Shown: positions 17,808-27,287, counted from the stretch's first letter. The stretch is DNA of 64,000 nt from Frigoribacterium sp. CG_9.8 (GCF_015751965.1 NZ_JADOVH010000003.1:248001-312000); one strand, 5' to 3'. Numbers and translations are program-made. The notes: generated by a model from the letters alone, not told the origin.

Positions 17808-18482
17808 TCATCGAGCGGTCTCGAGCAGATAGCCCGAGCCGCGTTTGGTCACGATCCGGACCCCGGCGTTTACCGGCTCGAGTTTGCGCCGAAGGTAGCT
17901 CACATACTGGTCGACGATATTCGGATCGATATTCTGGGTCGACCCCCACACCTCTTCGAGGATGTTCGTGCGACTCACCACAGAGCCGGCGGCTCCGGCG
18001 AGCAGGCGAAGCAGCGCGAACTCTTTGGGACTCATCGACAGCGGATGCCCGGCTACGGTAACCGCCACGGCCAGCGAGTCGATGCGCAGCCCGCCGACGG
18101 TGAGTACGAGCTTGTCTGCGTTGGCGTCCCGCCGCAGCAGCGCCCGCACGCGCGCGCTGAGTTCGACGAAAGCGAAGGGCTTGGTGAGATAGTCGTCGGC
18201 CCCCGCGTCGAGTCCGAACACGCGGTCCTCCACGGCGGTGCGGGCGGTGAGCAACAGCAACGGCATCGAACTGCCCGACTGGCGGATGCGACGACAGATC
18301 TCGAACCCCGACATCTGCGGCAGCATCACGTCGATAGCGGCGAGAGCGAACTCTTCGCTGGAAACGGCGATCAGGGCGTCCACTCCGTTGTCCACCACAC
18401 GAGTTTCGTAGCCTTCCGCGGTGAGGCCGCGGTCGATAAGCTCACCCATCTGCGGATCATCCTCCACGATCAGGATCTTCAC
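17808..18482 (-). CDS. OmpR/PhoB-family response regulator
   Basis: A 224-residue regulator. The receiver domain carries the acidic pair EDD (7-9), phosphoacceptor Asp51 (AIDVMLPQMSG), Thr79 in LLLTAR and Lys101 (LTKPF). The C-terminal winged-helix domain ends IVTKRGSGYLLETAR. It is first in the operon with the histidine kinase. ATG 18482 gives the standard family length. It is divergent from the ABC exporter at 18625, and the 142-bp space between them probably holds both promoters. Confidence 0.96.
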   Translation of the reverse strand: MKILIVEDDPQMGELIDRGLTAEGYETRVVDNGVDALIAVSSEEFALAAIDVMLPQMSGFEICRRIRQSGSSMPLLLLTARTAVEDRVFGLDAGADDYLTKPFAFVELSARVRALLRRDANADKLVLTVGGLRIDSLAVAVTVAGHPLSMSPKEFALLRLLAGAAGSVVSRTNILEEVWGSTQNIDPNIVDQYVSYLRRKLEPVNAGVRIVTKRGSGYLLETAR

Positions 18483-18624
18483 CGGTTCTCACCCCTTCGA
18501 TTCGCTCACGCTCGAGCGGTGCAATGTTTGCATCTTTTCATGGGGACTGCGTCGTCGGGCAAGTTCTTGCGCCGGCATCGGCTGCAGTGTTTCGGATGTC
18601 ACCGGCATTCGTTAGCGTATTGAC

Positions 18625-19689
18625 GTGGCTTTTATCGAGGCGTCAGGCCTGACCAAGACCTATACCCCCAGGGGTGCGGGGCCCGTGCACGCGCTTGACG
18701 GGCTCGAGCTTGGCGTCGCTCAGGGCACGGTCACAGCCCTTCTGGGCCCGAACGGGGCGGGAAAGACAACCGCAGTGAAGGTGTTCACCACCCTCATCCG
18801 CCCGACGGCGGGCATCGCACGCATTGACGGCATCGACGTACTCACTCAGCCCGAACGCATCCGTCCGATCATCGGCGTTTCCGGCCAGTACGCCGCCGTG
18901 GACGAGAACCTCACCGGTTTCGAAAACCTCGATATGGTTGGGCGTCTCTACCACCTCGGAGCCGTGCAGTCCCGGATCCGGGCGCAGGAGCTCATCACCC
19001 TGTTCGATCTGGAAGAGGCGAAGAACCGCCCAGTGAAGGGGTTTTCCGGTGGAATGCGACGGCGCATTGACCTCGCGGGCGCACTGGTCACCCGGCCGAA
19101 AGTGCTGTTCCTCGACGAACCGACAACCGGGCTCGATCCGCGGAGTCGCTTGGGTATGTGGGACATCATCAACACCCTCGTTGGGCAGGGCACGACGGTG
19201 CTCCTGACCACGCAATACCTCGAAGAGGCCGACCAGCTGGCTGACAGTATCTCGGTGATCGATTACGGCAAGGTCATCGCGAAAGGCACTTCGGACGAAC
19301 TGAAGGCATCGATCGGTGGTCAGCGCGTGGAGATCACCCTTGTCGACCCGGCCGACAGCGCAGCGACAGTCGAGGTGCTGCGACGTTTCGGAGATTCCGA
19401 GCCGACGACCACGGCGGAGGGCCGCGAACTCACCGTAAACGCATCCGATGCGCCTCGGGCTCTGCAGTCGATCCTGGCGGAACTTGGCGACCGCGGCATC
19501 CGCCTGTTCGATGCCGGTATGCGACGCCCGACCCTCGACGACGTCTTCCTGCGCCTCACCGGCCATTCCGCGACCGCTGAGGCTGCAGATGCGGCGTCGG
19601 CGGAAGCGTCGTCGGCTAGTGCGGCGCCGGCTAAGGCGGCGTCGGCTAAAAGAGAACGCACCACGAAAAAAGAGCGGAGCCGATCATGA
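18625..19689 (+). CDS. ABC transporter ATP-binding protein, DrrA family
   Basis: A 354-residue ATPase: Walker A GPNGAGKTT (residues about 40-48), Q-loop (ISGQYAAVDENL as part of GVSGQYAAV), signature FSGGMRRRIDLAGAL, Walker B VLFLDEPTTGLDP and the H-loop replaced by TTQYLEEAD, as is usual for DrrA (Gln instead of His). A C-terminal regulatory domain follows, then a 40-residue Ala/Ser/Lys tail of degenerate repeats. It powers efflux of a hydrophobic compound with the permease that follows; its stop overlaps the permease start (ATGA). GTG start at 18625. Confidence 0.93.
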   Translation: MAFIEASGLTKTYTPRGAGPVHALDGLELGVAQGTVTALLGPNGAGKTTAVKVFTTLIRPTAGIARIDGIDVLTQPERIRPIIGVSGQYAAVDENLTGFENLDMVGRLYHLGAVQSRIRAQELITLFDLEEAKNRPVKGFSGGMRRRIDLAGALVTRPKVLFLDEPTTGLDPRSRLGMWDIINTLVGQGTTVLLTTQYLEEADQLADSISVIDYGKVIAKGTSDELKASIGGQRVEITLVDPADSAATVEVLRRFGDSEPTTTAEGRELTVNASDAPRALQSILAELGDRGIRLFDAGMRRPTLDDVFLRLTGHSATAEAADAASAEASSASAAPAKAASAKRERTTKKERSRS

Positions 19690-20504
19690 CACCGGGGCCG
19701 GGTACGACTGTCTCCCACTGGTTCTCCGACGGCTGGATCACCACGCGCCGCAACCTCATCAAGATCAAACGCGTGCCCGACATCCTCGTGTTCACGACGC
19801 TTCAGCCCATCATGTTCGTGCTGCTTTTCACCTACGTCTACGCGGGCGTGATCAATATTCCGGGCAGCAGCTACAAGGAATTCATCATGGCGGGCATCTT
19901 TGCCCAGACGATCGTGTTCGGATCGACCTACTCTGGCTCTGCCATGGCGCAAGATCTCAAGGACGGGATCATCGACAGGTTCCGAACGTTGCCGATGAGC
20001 CCGTCGGCCGTGCTGATCGGGCGCACGAACGGTGACCTGTTCATCAATGCGGTATCTCTCGTGGTGATGATGACGACCGGGTTCATCGTCGGCTGGCGCA
20101 TCCGCTCGAGCTTTCTCGAGGCACTCGGAGCAATCGCGCTGCTCCTGCTGTTCGCCTATGCCTTCTCCTGGGTGATGGCGTTTATTGGGATGAGCGTGCG
20201 CAGCCCCGAGGTCATCAACAATGTCTCGTTCCTTATTCTGTTCCCCCTCACCTTCGTCTCCAACGCATTCGTTCCCAGCGCCACACTGCCGACCCCGTTG
20301 CGAGTGTTCGCAGAGTTCAATCCGGTGTCTGCGCTCGTCTCTGCGGTGCGTAATCTCTTCGGAAACACTCCACCGAATTCCCCGATCGCTGATAATTGGG
20401 CCCAGCAAAACCCCGAGGTGGCCGTGTTGATTGGCATTCTCGTGCTGCTCGTGGTGTTCGTTCCGCTGGCGATACGTAAGTTCGCGAGTGTGAGCAGCCG
20501 CTGA
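19686..20504 (+). CDS. ABC-2 type transporter permease, DrrB family
   Basis: A 272-residue integral membrane protein with six helices. It shows the ABC-2 pattern DGIIDRFRTLPMSPSAVLIGR between TM2 and TM3 and FPLTFVSNAFVPSATLPTPLR before the last helix, the LTF(V/I)SNAFVP block being typical of DrrB-type permeases. It couples to the upstream ATPase through a 4-base overlap. The substrate is unknown; relatives export antibiotics and lipids. Confidence 0.93.
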   Translation: MTPGPGTTVSHWFSDGWITTRRNLIKIKRVPDILVFTTLQPIMFVLLFTYVYAGVINIPGSSYKEFIMAGIFAQTIVFGSTYSGSAMAQDLKDGIIDRFRTLPMSPSAVLIGRTNGDLFINAVSLVVMMTTGFIVGWRIRSSFLEALGAIALLLLFAYAFSWVMAFIGMSVRSPEVINNVSFLILFPLTFVSNAFVPSATLPTPLRVFAEFNPVSALVSAVRNLFGNTPPNSPIADNWAQQNPEVAVLIGILVLLVVFVPLAIRKFASVSSR

Positions 20505-20550
20505 GGGAACACCGAGGTTACTCCCACATTTGCTGGCTAATGTTAGGGAC

Positions 20551-21399
20551 ATGGATGTCGTTGCGATCACCGGTTCCACCGGGCACATTGGCCGATTGGT
20601 CGCCGACAAGCTCGCCGACCTCTCACCCACCCTTGTCGTGCGCGATCCCGCTCGGGCTCCGGCTATTTCAGGTTCGCACGTTGTCGTGGCGGACTACACG
20701 GATGCCTCCAATTCGGTCTACGCCCTCGACGGTGTCGACGTGTTGTTCATGGTCTCGGCGTCGGAAAACAAATTCCGCCGAGTTCAACACCGCACCTTCA
20801 TCGAGGCGGCAGCCACCGCGGGGGTGCGCCACATCGTCTACACGTCGTTCTTCGGGGCCGACCCTAACGCCGTCTTCACCCTCGGACGGGATCACGCCGA
20901 CGCCGAAGCCGCGATACGCGGAAGCGGAATGCAGTTCACCCTGCTGCAAAACAATTTCTACTCCGATCTAATCCCCTTCTTCGCCGACGAGTCCGGCGTT
21001 ATCCGCGGTCCAGCCGGCGACGGAAGGGTCTCCGCATTGGCGCGAGCGGATGTCGCCGACGTCGCAGCCCAAATTCTGCGCGATCCCGCCTCCCATGCCG
21101 GGGCCACCTATGAGCTCACCGGTCCCGAAGCGCTCTCGCTCGATGAAATCTCAACGCGTGCCGGTGCCGTGATCGGGCAACACCTCAGCTACACCCGTGA
21201 AACCGTCGAAGAAGCCTTCGCATCGCGCGCCCACTATGGAGCCGAACAGTGGCAGCTCGGTGCCTGGGTGAGCACCTATACGGCCATCGCCCAGGGAAAG
21301 ACCGAACGGGTGACAGACCACGTTGCACTCGTCACCGGGCATCCTGCGCGCACTATCGAAGAGTCTCTTACTGCGACGCTGCACCCGGTACGCAGCTAA
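20551..21399 (+). CDS. NmrA-like NAD(P)-binding oxidoreductase
   Basis: A 282-residue atypical short-chain reductase with the Rossmann motif AITGSTGHIGRLVADKL at the N-terminus and a VLFMVSASEN strand. It has RHIVYTSFFGADPNAVF and TLLQNNFYSDLI in place of a YxxxK dyad, the pattern of quinone reductase 2/NmrA-like proteins that sense or reduce with NADPH. ATG 20551 is preceded by AGGGAC, though the spacing is tight; an in-frame TTG at 20530 is less likely. The neighbours offer no pathway. Confidence 0.87.
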   Translation: MDVVAITGSTGHIGRLVADKLADLSPTLVVRDPARAPAISGSHVVVADYTDASNSVYALDGVDVLFMVSASENKFRRVQHRTFIEAAATAGVRHIVYTSFFGADPNAVFTLGRDHADAEAAIRGSGMQFTLLQNNFYSDLIPFFADESGVIRGPAGDGRVSALARADVADVAAQILRDPASHAGATYELTGPEALSLDEISTRAGAVIGQHLSYTRETVEEAFASRAHYGAEQWQLGAWVSTYTAIAQGKTERVTDHVALVTGHPARTIEESLTATLHPVRS

Positions 21400-21496
21400 C
21401 CGGTACTTCCGTCTGTTGAACGCAGTTGCGCACAAGCGCTGTGCGGAGGAACTGGGATTGCGGTTGGGCACCGAGGTCGCTGTCACACCACCATTC

Positions 21497-21524
21497 GCGA
21501 CGTCGGCTTCGGGCCGACGGTCGC
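21497..21524. terminator. Hairpin between convergent reductase and gamma-glutamyltransferase genes
   Basis: GTCGGC-TTCGG-GCCGAC with extra GCGA/TCGC pairing across a one-base bulge forms a stable GC stem with a UUCG-type loop just outside both stop codons. There is no T-run, so termination strength is uncertain. Confidence 0.55.
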
Positions 21525-21530
21525 GGTGCG

Positions 21531-23354
21531 TCAGCGTCCGGCCGCGTAGCCCTGTGAACCGCGCGGATTCGCCGCGGCGCTGAGCAGCCCAGTGCTGACG
21601 TCCCGGCCAACCGCGGAGAGCCTCCCGAGACTCCAGTCACCAGCCACGGTGACCCGGTGGCCACGACTTCGCAACTCGGCGATGACGTCCGCCCCCAGCC
21701 GCCCTTCGACTAGCGCAGCACCCGGCTGCCAGTTTCGCGGCCAGAAGGACTCGGGAAATGAGGTCGTGTGAAATGCCGGTGCGTCGATCGCTTCCTGCGG
21801 CGAATAGCCGCCGACCAGCGTGCGGAGAAGGTAGAGCAATTGCCACTGGTCCTGCTGGTCGCCACCGGGCGTGCCGAGGGCGGCGATCGGATGTCCGTCG
21901 CGCAACAGCATCGTCGGCGTGAGGGTGGTGCGTGGCCGCCGACCGGGAGCAAGAGCCGACGGGGCTATCGGGTCGAGCCACATCATCTGGAGTCGGCTGC
22001 CCAGACAGAACCCGAGCTCGGGGATTGTGGGGGAGGACTGCAGCCACCCTCCTGAGGGAGTCACCGAGATCATGTTGCCCCAGACGTCGACCACATCAAT
22101 GTGACAGGTGTCTCCGGCGGTGACCCCGGCGGGGGACACAGTCGGCTCACCGCTCCCGGCGAAACCCGTGTCGTCTGGCGCTGTGCCGGAGGGTTCGACT
22201 GCGACTCGCAGTGGCGGTCGGTACCCCTCCACGCCCGGCACCGAACCTGGCCGGAATTCACTCGACGCACGCTCGGTGACGAGGGCACGCCGTTGGTTCG
22301 CGTAGCCGGCAGAGAGCAAGTGCTGCAGCGGCACGTCCACGTCACCGTAGTAGGCCTCCCGATCTGCAAAGCTCAATTTCTGCACCTCGAGGATGGTGTG
22401 TGCACCCAGCGCTGTCGATGGATCGAGCTGGGCGTCATCGAAGCCGTCAAGAACGGCGAGGGATTGCAGCAGCGCCGGGCCCTGGCCCCACGCACCGGAC
22501 TTCGCGACGGTGACACCACGAAAATCCAGCGTGGTGGCCGGCTCATAGCTCGCCTGGAAATTCGCAAAGTCCTGCACGTCAATCACTCCCGCGTGATCGG
22601 TACCCGAGGAGTGACGGTGCTTCTCGCGCACGAACGTGGCCGCAGCATCCGCGACGAATCCGGTTCTCCAGGCCACGCGGGCGGCATCAATGCGGCCCTG
22701 GCGCGAGGTGGAGTCGCGCCCGGCAGCCACGAGCCGGTCGAGGGTGTCGGCATAGGCGGGGTTCATGAAGAGCTCGCCCGCGCGAGGAACCCTGCCCTGC
22801 GGCATCCACAGGGCGGCAGAGGTCGGCCAGTGTGTCGTGAAGAGTGCGGAGACACTGACAATTGTGGATCTCACCCGGTCGAGCAGTGGATGCCCGTGCC
22901 TGGCGTAGTCGCGGGCGAAGGCGAGTACCTCCTCGAGCTCCCAGCTACCATGATCTCTCAGCAGTAGCAGCCAGGCATCGACCGCACCGGGCACCGCAGC
23001 CGCCAGTGCACCGGCTCCCGGCACAAGATCCAGACCCTCGGCGAGATAGTGCTCGATCGTTGCATTTCGCGGCGCCGGTCCCTGCCCCATGAGCACTACC
23101 GGCTCCGACGGGTTGCCAGCCGTGGCGAAGATACCGACGAGGTCACCACCGGCACCGTTGAGGTGCGGCTCGACCACGTGGAGCACGAACGCCCCCGCAG
23201 TTGCAGCATCGAAGGCGTTCCCTCCGCGCTCCAACACCGCCTGGGCGGATGCCGTTGCGATCCAGTGGGTCGAGGCGACCATCCCGAAACTGCCACGGAG
23301 GGTCGGTCGGGTGGTCTGAGGATCGGCTGGGGTGAAGGGGGGCGCAGGAGTCAC
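21531..23354 (-). CDS. ggt: Gamma-glutamyltransferase family protein
   Basis: A 607-residue Ntn-hydrolase family member with GGT hallmarks: GMVASTHWIATASAQAVLERGGNAFDAA, GAGGDLVGI, and the autoprocessing Thr in TAGDTCHIDVVDVWGNMIS, which begins the small subunit. SVTPSGGWLQSSPTI and the C-terminal LGTPGGDQQ and LRSRGHRV motifs follow. The canonical Arg-binding residues of classical GGT are less clear, so it may be one of the cephalosporin-acylase/GGT-like members. No obvious signal peptide is seen. GTG 23354 is chosen; the frame is open upstream to a GTG at 23414, adding a His-rich stretch, so the start is uncertain. It is divergent from the DUF2834 gene. Confidence 0.85.
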   Translation of the reverse strand: MTPAPPFTPADPQTTRPTLRGSFGMVASTHWIATASAQAVLERGGNAFDAATAGAFVLHVVEPHLNGAGGDLVGIFATAGNPSEPVVLMGQGPAPRNATIEHYLAEGLDLVPGAGALAAAVPGAVDAWLLLLRDHGSWELEEVLAFARDYARHGHPLLDRVRSTIVSVSALFTTHWPTSAALWMPQGRVPRAGELFMNPAYADTLDRLVAAGRDSTSRQGRIDAARVAWRTGFVADAAATFVREKHRHSSGTDHAGVIDVQDFANFQASYEPATTLDFRGVTVAKSGAWGQGPALLQSLAVLDGFDDAQLDPSTALGAHTILEVQKLSFADREAYYGDVDVPLQHLLSAGYANQRRALVTERASSEFRPGSVPGVEGYRPPLRVAVEPSGTAPDDTGFAGSGEPTVSPAGVTAGDTCHIDVVDVWGNMISVTPSGGWLQSSPTIPELGFCLGSRLQMMWLDPIAPSALAPGRRPRTTLTPTMLLRDGHPIAALGTPGGDQQDQWQLLYLLRTLVGGYSPQEAIDAPAFHTTSFPESFWPRNWQPGAALVEGRLGADVIAELRSRGHRVTVAGDWSLGRLSAVGRDVSTGLLSAAANPRGSQGYAAGR

Positions 23355-23427
23355 GGTCTGCAAGTGTAGGCGCGTGTCGTGTGGGTGGCCGGGGTGCGAT
23401 TCGCTCGATTGCACGCATCATAGGAAA

Positions 23428-23823
23428 ATGACTACTCCTGACGCATCCCCGAATACCCGCACACCCGGCTCGCTCTCCCGGCACTGGACCCCACTGGCCA
23501 CCACCTATCTCGTGCTCGCCGTCGGTGGGCTGATCGGCACCTGGACGTTCAACATCTCCGCGATCGTGCAGATGCGCGATTTCATCGGTGACGTCGTGAA
23601 CAGCGGTCCGGCAGTGTCATCCCTCACGGTCGACCTGCTCGTCGTCGCGGTGGCCGGCAGCATCCTGATCATTGTTGAATCCCGACGGCTCGGTCTTCGG
23701 GGCGGCTGGATCTACGTGCTGCTCGCCGGGCTCACGGCGTTCGCCTTCGTGTTCCCGTTGTTCCTGGCAATGCGCGAGCGAGCCATCACGAAGCGACTGG
23801 CTGATGCTGCGGCGCTAACCTGA
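23428..23823 (+). CDS. DUF2834 membrane protein
   Basis: A 131-residue protein with three to four transmembrane helices. TYLVLAVGGLIGTWTFNI, a central SSLTVDLLVVAVAGSILI helix and RLGLRGGWIYVLLAGLTAFAFVFPLFL match the DUF2834 layout. Function unknown. ATG 23428 follows TAGGA. It ends 4 bases before the antiporter gene and is probably co-transcribed with it. Confidence 0.8.
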   Translation: MTTPDASPNTRTPGSLSRHWTPLATTYLVLAVGGLIGTWTFNISAIVQMRDFIGDVVNSGPAVSSLTVDLLVVAVAGSILIIVESRRLGLRGGWIYVLLAGLTAFAFVFPLFLAMRERAITKRLADAAALT

Positions 23824-23827
23824 CGCC

Positions 23828-24964
23828 ATGAGCTTCACCCTGCTCGCGCTCGTAGTGCTCGTCGGCCTCCTCGGTCCACTCCTTGCGGGCCGCCAGTCAT
23901 GACACCTGCCCGCCGTGGTGGGGGAGTTGCTCGCGGGGCTACTGGTCGGAGCATCCGGTCTTCGGCTACTCGACTCGAGTGAACCGACCTTCACCGTGCT
24001 CGCGGATGTCGGTTTTGCGCTCGTGATGTTTGTGGTCGGCTCGCATGTGCCGGTGCGCGACATGTCGGTGTGGAGGTCGCTTCGCCGGGGAATCGTGGGT
24101 GCGGCGCTGGTGGGAGTGCTCGCCGCTTTCGCGGGGATCGGTCTCGCGGATCTATTCGCAACGGGGCATGGAGCGCTGTACGCGGTGGTGATCGCCTCGT
24201 CATCCGCAGCTCTTGTCCTGCCGATTGTCGGCTCGCTGAAACTCGGCAACACGGCTCAACTGATCACACAAGTGGCGATAGCGGATGCGGTCTGCATCGT
24301 CGCTCTTCCGCTCGCGATCGACCCGGCGCGGGGGGCGACGACGGCTCTCGGTGCCTGTGCGGTGATCGCCAGTGCGGCGTTCCTATTCCTGGCATTGCGG
24401 CGGCTCGATCGCAGCGGCCTGCGCAAGCGGGTGCACCACCTGTCTGAGCGGCGCAAATTCGCCCTGGAAATGCGACTCAACCTTCTTGTGCTGTTTGGCC
24501 TCGCCGCACTCGCGCAATTCGCGCATGTCTCCGTACTCCCCGCCGGATTTTGCCTCGGACTCGTCGTGGCGGCGATCGGCGAGCCGCGGCGGCTCGCCCG
24601 TCAACTCTTCGGAATCACCGAAGGATTCTTCAGACCGCTGTTCTTCGTCTGGCTCGGCGCATCGATCAGTCTCTCCGAGCTCGGCAGAAACCCGGGAATG
24701 ATCCTGCTCGGACTCTGTCTGGGGGCAGCCGCGATTCTCAGTCATCTGGTCGCCAGGATCGTCGGCCAGCCGCTGCTTCTTGCTGTGGTGGCTAGCGGAC
24801 AGCTCGGGGTACCGATCGCAGCAGCGGCGCTCGGTACCCAGCTCCACCTGCTTCAGCCAGGAGAGGATGCCGCGCTTCTGATCGGGGCACTGCTCACGAT
24901 TGCGACGACAACCGTGGCCGCGAGTGTGCGCGCACGCCGCGAGTGCGCCGCGCTGGCGGCATGA
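23828..24964 (+). pseudogene. Cation:proton antiporter with in-frame TGA at codon 25
   Basis: The frame from ATG 23828 encodes a normal first helix (SFTLLALVVLVGLLGPLLAG). It meets TGA at 23900-23902 and continues in the same frame with HLPAVVGELLAGLLVGASG, which is the conserved second segment of CPA2 Na+/H+ or K+/H+ exchangers (PAVVGELLAG). The rest, to 24964, is intact with about 11 helices. A Trp (TGG) normally stands near this position, so a single TGG-to-TGA change would explain it. Either the gene is inactive, or translation restarts at GTG 23912/23915 to give a protein lacking TM1. There is no sign of selenocysteine insertion. Confidence 0.8.
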
Positions 24965-25180
24965 CCTGCGGCCTCGCCATCCGCTTCGGTTTTGATCCCT
25001 GTTTGCGTGTTGTCTACTTCCTGCCTGCTTGCTGCCTGCTTTCCGTCCGCACTGCGCCGCGAGCCGTCACAGCGGCCCTTCGGACTGCGCTGCCAGCGGT
25101 CGGGGCGCGCAGATTTCGTAGACTTCCATGTGCGGTCGAGTCCCGAACCCTATGACACCGCAGCGGAGGTGGACAGCACG

Positions 25181-25903
25181 GTGAAGTTACGGGTGACCTT
25201 TGGCGCCCTCCGGCTGCTGATGGCAGTTGTCTGCCTCCTGGCACTCATCTCCCGTTTTCTGTGGGGACTCGGCTCGGCAACCTTCACCCCGGGCAACTTC
25301 TTCGCCTATCTCACGATCCAGAGCAGCATTCTGTTCCTGGTCGTCACTGTCATTGCTGCAATTGTCACGCTTCGAGGGATGGATGATCCGCCCTGGTTGG
25401 ATCTGGCGCGAGCGACGGTGCTCAGTTGCACCGTCTCCTGCGGCGTGATCTTCGCCCTCATCGTCGAGCAGTCGGGCGAGCGCGGCTTTCGCATCGACGT
25501 GCCCTGGTCCGATGTCGTGCTGCATTTTGTGCTCCCAACCGTCGCAGTGCTCGACTGGATCATCGGGCCGGGCCGAGGTGTTGCCCCCTGGCGCAGCATC
25601 GCACTAGTTCTCGTGTTCATGATCGGTTGGGGATTTGTCACGCTGGTGCGTGGGCCGATCGTCGGCTGGTACCCGTATTTTTTCCTCGACCCGGCCCAGC
25701 TGGCGAATACGGGCCAGTTCTTGACCTACTCCACGATCGCTGTGCTGCTGTTCGGGGGAATTTCGGCCGCGCTGGTGGCCGCGAGTCGCTCCACGCCACT
25801 CGCCGAGCGCTGGGCAACGCGCTGGGCGGTGCGCGCGGTACTCAGTACGCCACGAACGGAGCAAGCGCAGTCATTACGGACTGGAGCAGGTCGTCGTCGC
25901 TGA
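25181..25903 (+). CDS. Pr6Pr-family membrane protein (copy A)
   Basis: A 240-residue protein with six predicted helices. FTPGNFFAYLTIQSSILF, VLHFVLPTVAVLDWIIGPG and RGPIVGWYPYFFLDP are the conserved blocks of the Pr6Pr (FAR-17a/AIG1-like) family, whose bacterial role is unknown; animal relatives hydrolyse fatty-acid esters of hydroxy fatty acids. GTG 25181 has GGAGGT about 10 bases upstream; GTG 25169 is an alternative. The last 62 bases overlap the end of the convergent amine oxidase gene. A paralogue lies at 27288-27974 on the other side of that gene. Confidence 0.85.
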   Translation: MKLRVTFGALRLLMAVVCLLALISRFLWGLGSATFTPGNFFAYLTIQSSILFLVVTVIAAIVTLRGMDDPPWLDLARATVLSCTVSCGVIFALIVEQSGERGFRIDVPWSDVVLHFVLPTVAVLDWIIGPGRGVAPWRSIALVLVFMIGWGFVTLVRGPIVGWYPYFFLDPAQLANTGQFLTYSTIAVLLFGGISAALVAASRSTPLAERWATRWAVRAVLSTPRTEQAQSLRTGAGRRR

Positions 25904-27239
25904 GTTTGGCCACGCGCCGCGCTGCCTTCCCCCCGACGATTCCCACCAGTACCGGTTCGCCGGTAATTGCCTGGAGGTTAACCCAGTCGGTGATATCGCT
26001 ATCGGTTCCGACGAGACTCCAAATCGCCGCATCCGTCGACCAGAATGGCGTGTCGAAGCGCAACCAGACCGTTTCGATTGATCCCATACCCAGTGCGCTA
26101 ATCGCACTGCGATGGGTGAATGGGAGCAGCGGATCGAAGGCAATCGCGTTCTTTTTCAGCACCCCGAGAGGCACGGTGATCACGACACGGTCTACGGTCA
26201 GCGATTCACCGGTGCCGAGCTTGAGGCTCACGGCGGAGCCGCCATGCGACACGCCGAGCACCGCGGTCGACAGTGACACCCGTACCCCCTTAAGGGCATC
26301 AGCGATCACTCCTGAGAAGCCGCCGGTGACGATCCTGTCTCGCGCGGGCAGATCCGCCAGCCCGTACCAGGCGGATAGTTGCGACGCGTTGGCCCCGGTA
26401 TTGCCGGCGAGCGAGGAGAGAGCCGCAGTGAGCAGATCGGCACCGGCAAGGCCACCAACAGAAGCCCCGGCTGCCTTCGCCACCGCTCCCGACCCGTCGA
26501 GGGCCGCAGTGAGTGAAGAATCCGCGGGTTGCGCTTCGGCCCAGGTCGATGCAGTCGCGACAGCAGATGAGCCGATGGCGTTGCTGGCGCTTCGCCCAGT
26601 CGCTCCCACTGCGAGCAGGTCGGTGAGTGAATTAGTTTCGGTGCCGAGATTCGCCAGGCGCGTAAGGAGCGACTGATCCTCCACCGCTGAGAGTCGCCAC
26701 GCTCCCAGCTCAACGTCGAGTGGCCAAGACTGCGGTGTCCGGGTGTGAATGCGACCGCCCACTCGGTCCCGGGCCTCAAGCACAATCACGTCAAAACCCT
26801 GCAGCACGAGCGCGCGCGCCGCTTCGGCCCCCGCTGCTCCTGCTCCGACGACCGCGATCTTCTCGCCGGACGATGCCACCCCAAGCACTTCGGTTGCAAC
26901 CCGGGCGCCGGATTGCTGGGCACCGAGCACCGTTCCCGCGAGATCGGCAGAGGTCGCCTCGCCCGCGAAGAACACCCGGCCGCCCACCGGCCGGGACAGG
27001 TCATCACGATGCTGGGGGGTGGATCCAGGGGCGAGGAAACTCTGGGACCCGCGCGCGAACGGATCACTCGACCACGAGCTCCGCTCGATTCCCGAGGGTG
27101 CAGGCACCGCCGATGACGGGGTGGGGGAGGGAATGGCCGACGTGGTTGGGACAGGAGATTTCTCGGTGCACGCCGTCACGACGAGCAGGGAAAGACCTGA
27201 CCCTGCCCCGAGGAGGAAACTGCGGCGGCTGAACGACAT
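25842..27239 (-). CDS. Circularly permuted flavin monoamine oxidase-like protein with Tat/lipoprotein signal
   Basis: A 465-residue protein. Residues 1-24 read SRRSFLLGAG... VVTAC, a twin-arginine signal ending in a lipobox Cys24, so it is probably folded with FAD in the cytoplasm, exported and lipid-anchored. A Ser/Pro linker follows. Residues 56-119 (WSSDPFARGSQSF ... GRVFFAGEATS ... GTVLGAQQSGARVATEVL) are the segment that ends normal amine oxidases. Only then come the normal N-terminal FAD motif IAVVGAGAAGAEAA (128-141) and VLEARDRVGGRI (153-164). The protein stops at LAPFVAY, just where WxxDPFARGS would normally continue. Each half is present once, so this is a permutation, not a duplication. 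The polyamine/amine substrate is unknown. Confidence 0.88.
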   Translation of the reverse strand: MSFSRRSFLLGAGSGLSLLVVTACTEKSPVPTTSAIPSPTPSSAVPAPSGIERSSWSSDPFARGSQSFLAPGSTPQHRDDLSRPVGGRVFFAGEATSADLAGTVLGAQQSGARVATEVLGVASSGEKIAVVGAGAAGAEAARALVLQGFDVIVLEARDRVGGRIHTRTPQSWPLDVELGAWRLSAVEDQSLLTRLANLGTETNSLTDLLAVGATGRSASNAIGSSAVATASTWAEAQPADSSLTAALDGSGAVAKAAGASVGGLAGADLLTAALSSLAGNTGANASQLSAWYGLADLPARDRIVTGGFSGVIADALKGVRVSLSTAVLGVSHGGSAVSLKLGTGESLTVDRVVITVPLGVLKKNAIAFDPLLPFTHRSAISALGMGSIETVWLRFDTPFWSTDAAIWSLVGTDSDITDWVNLQAITGEPVLVGIVGGKAARRVAKLSDDDLLQSVMTALAPFVAY

Positions 27240-27287
27240 CTCAGCGCCACTGTACCCGCAAAGAGCATCAGACCGGGGCCGTACGAC

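Noticed and set aside
23900-23902. Selenocysteine codon
   Set aside because: No downstream stem-loop or selenocysteine machinery was seen, and the position in homologues fits Trp.
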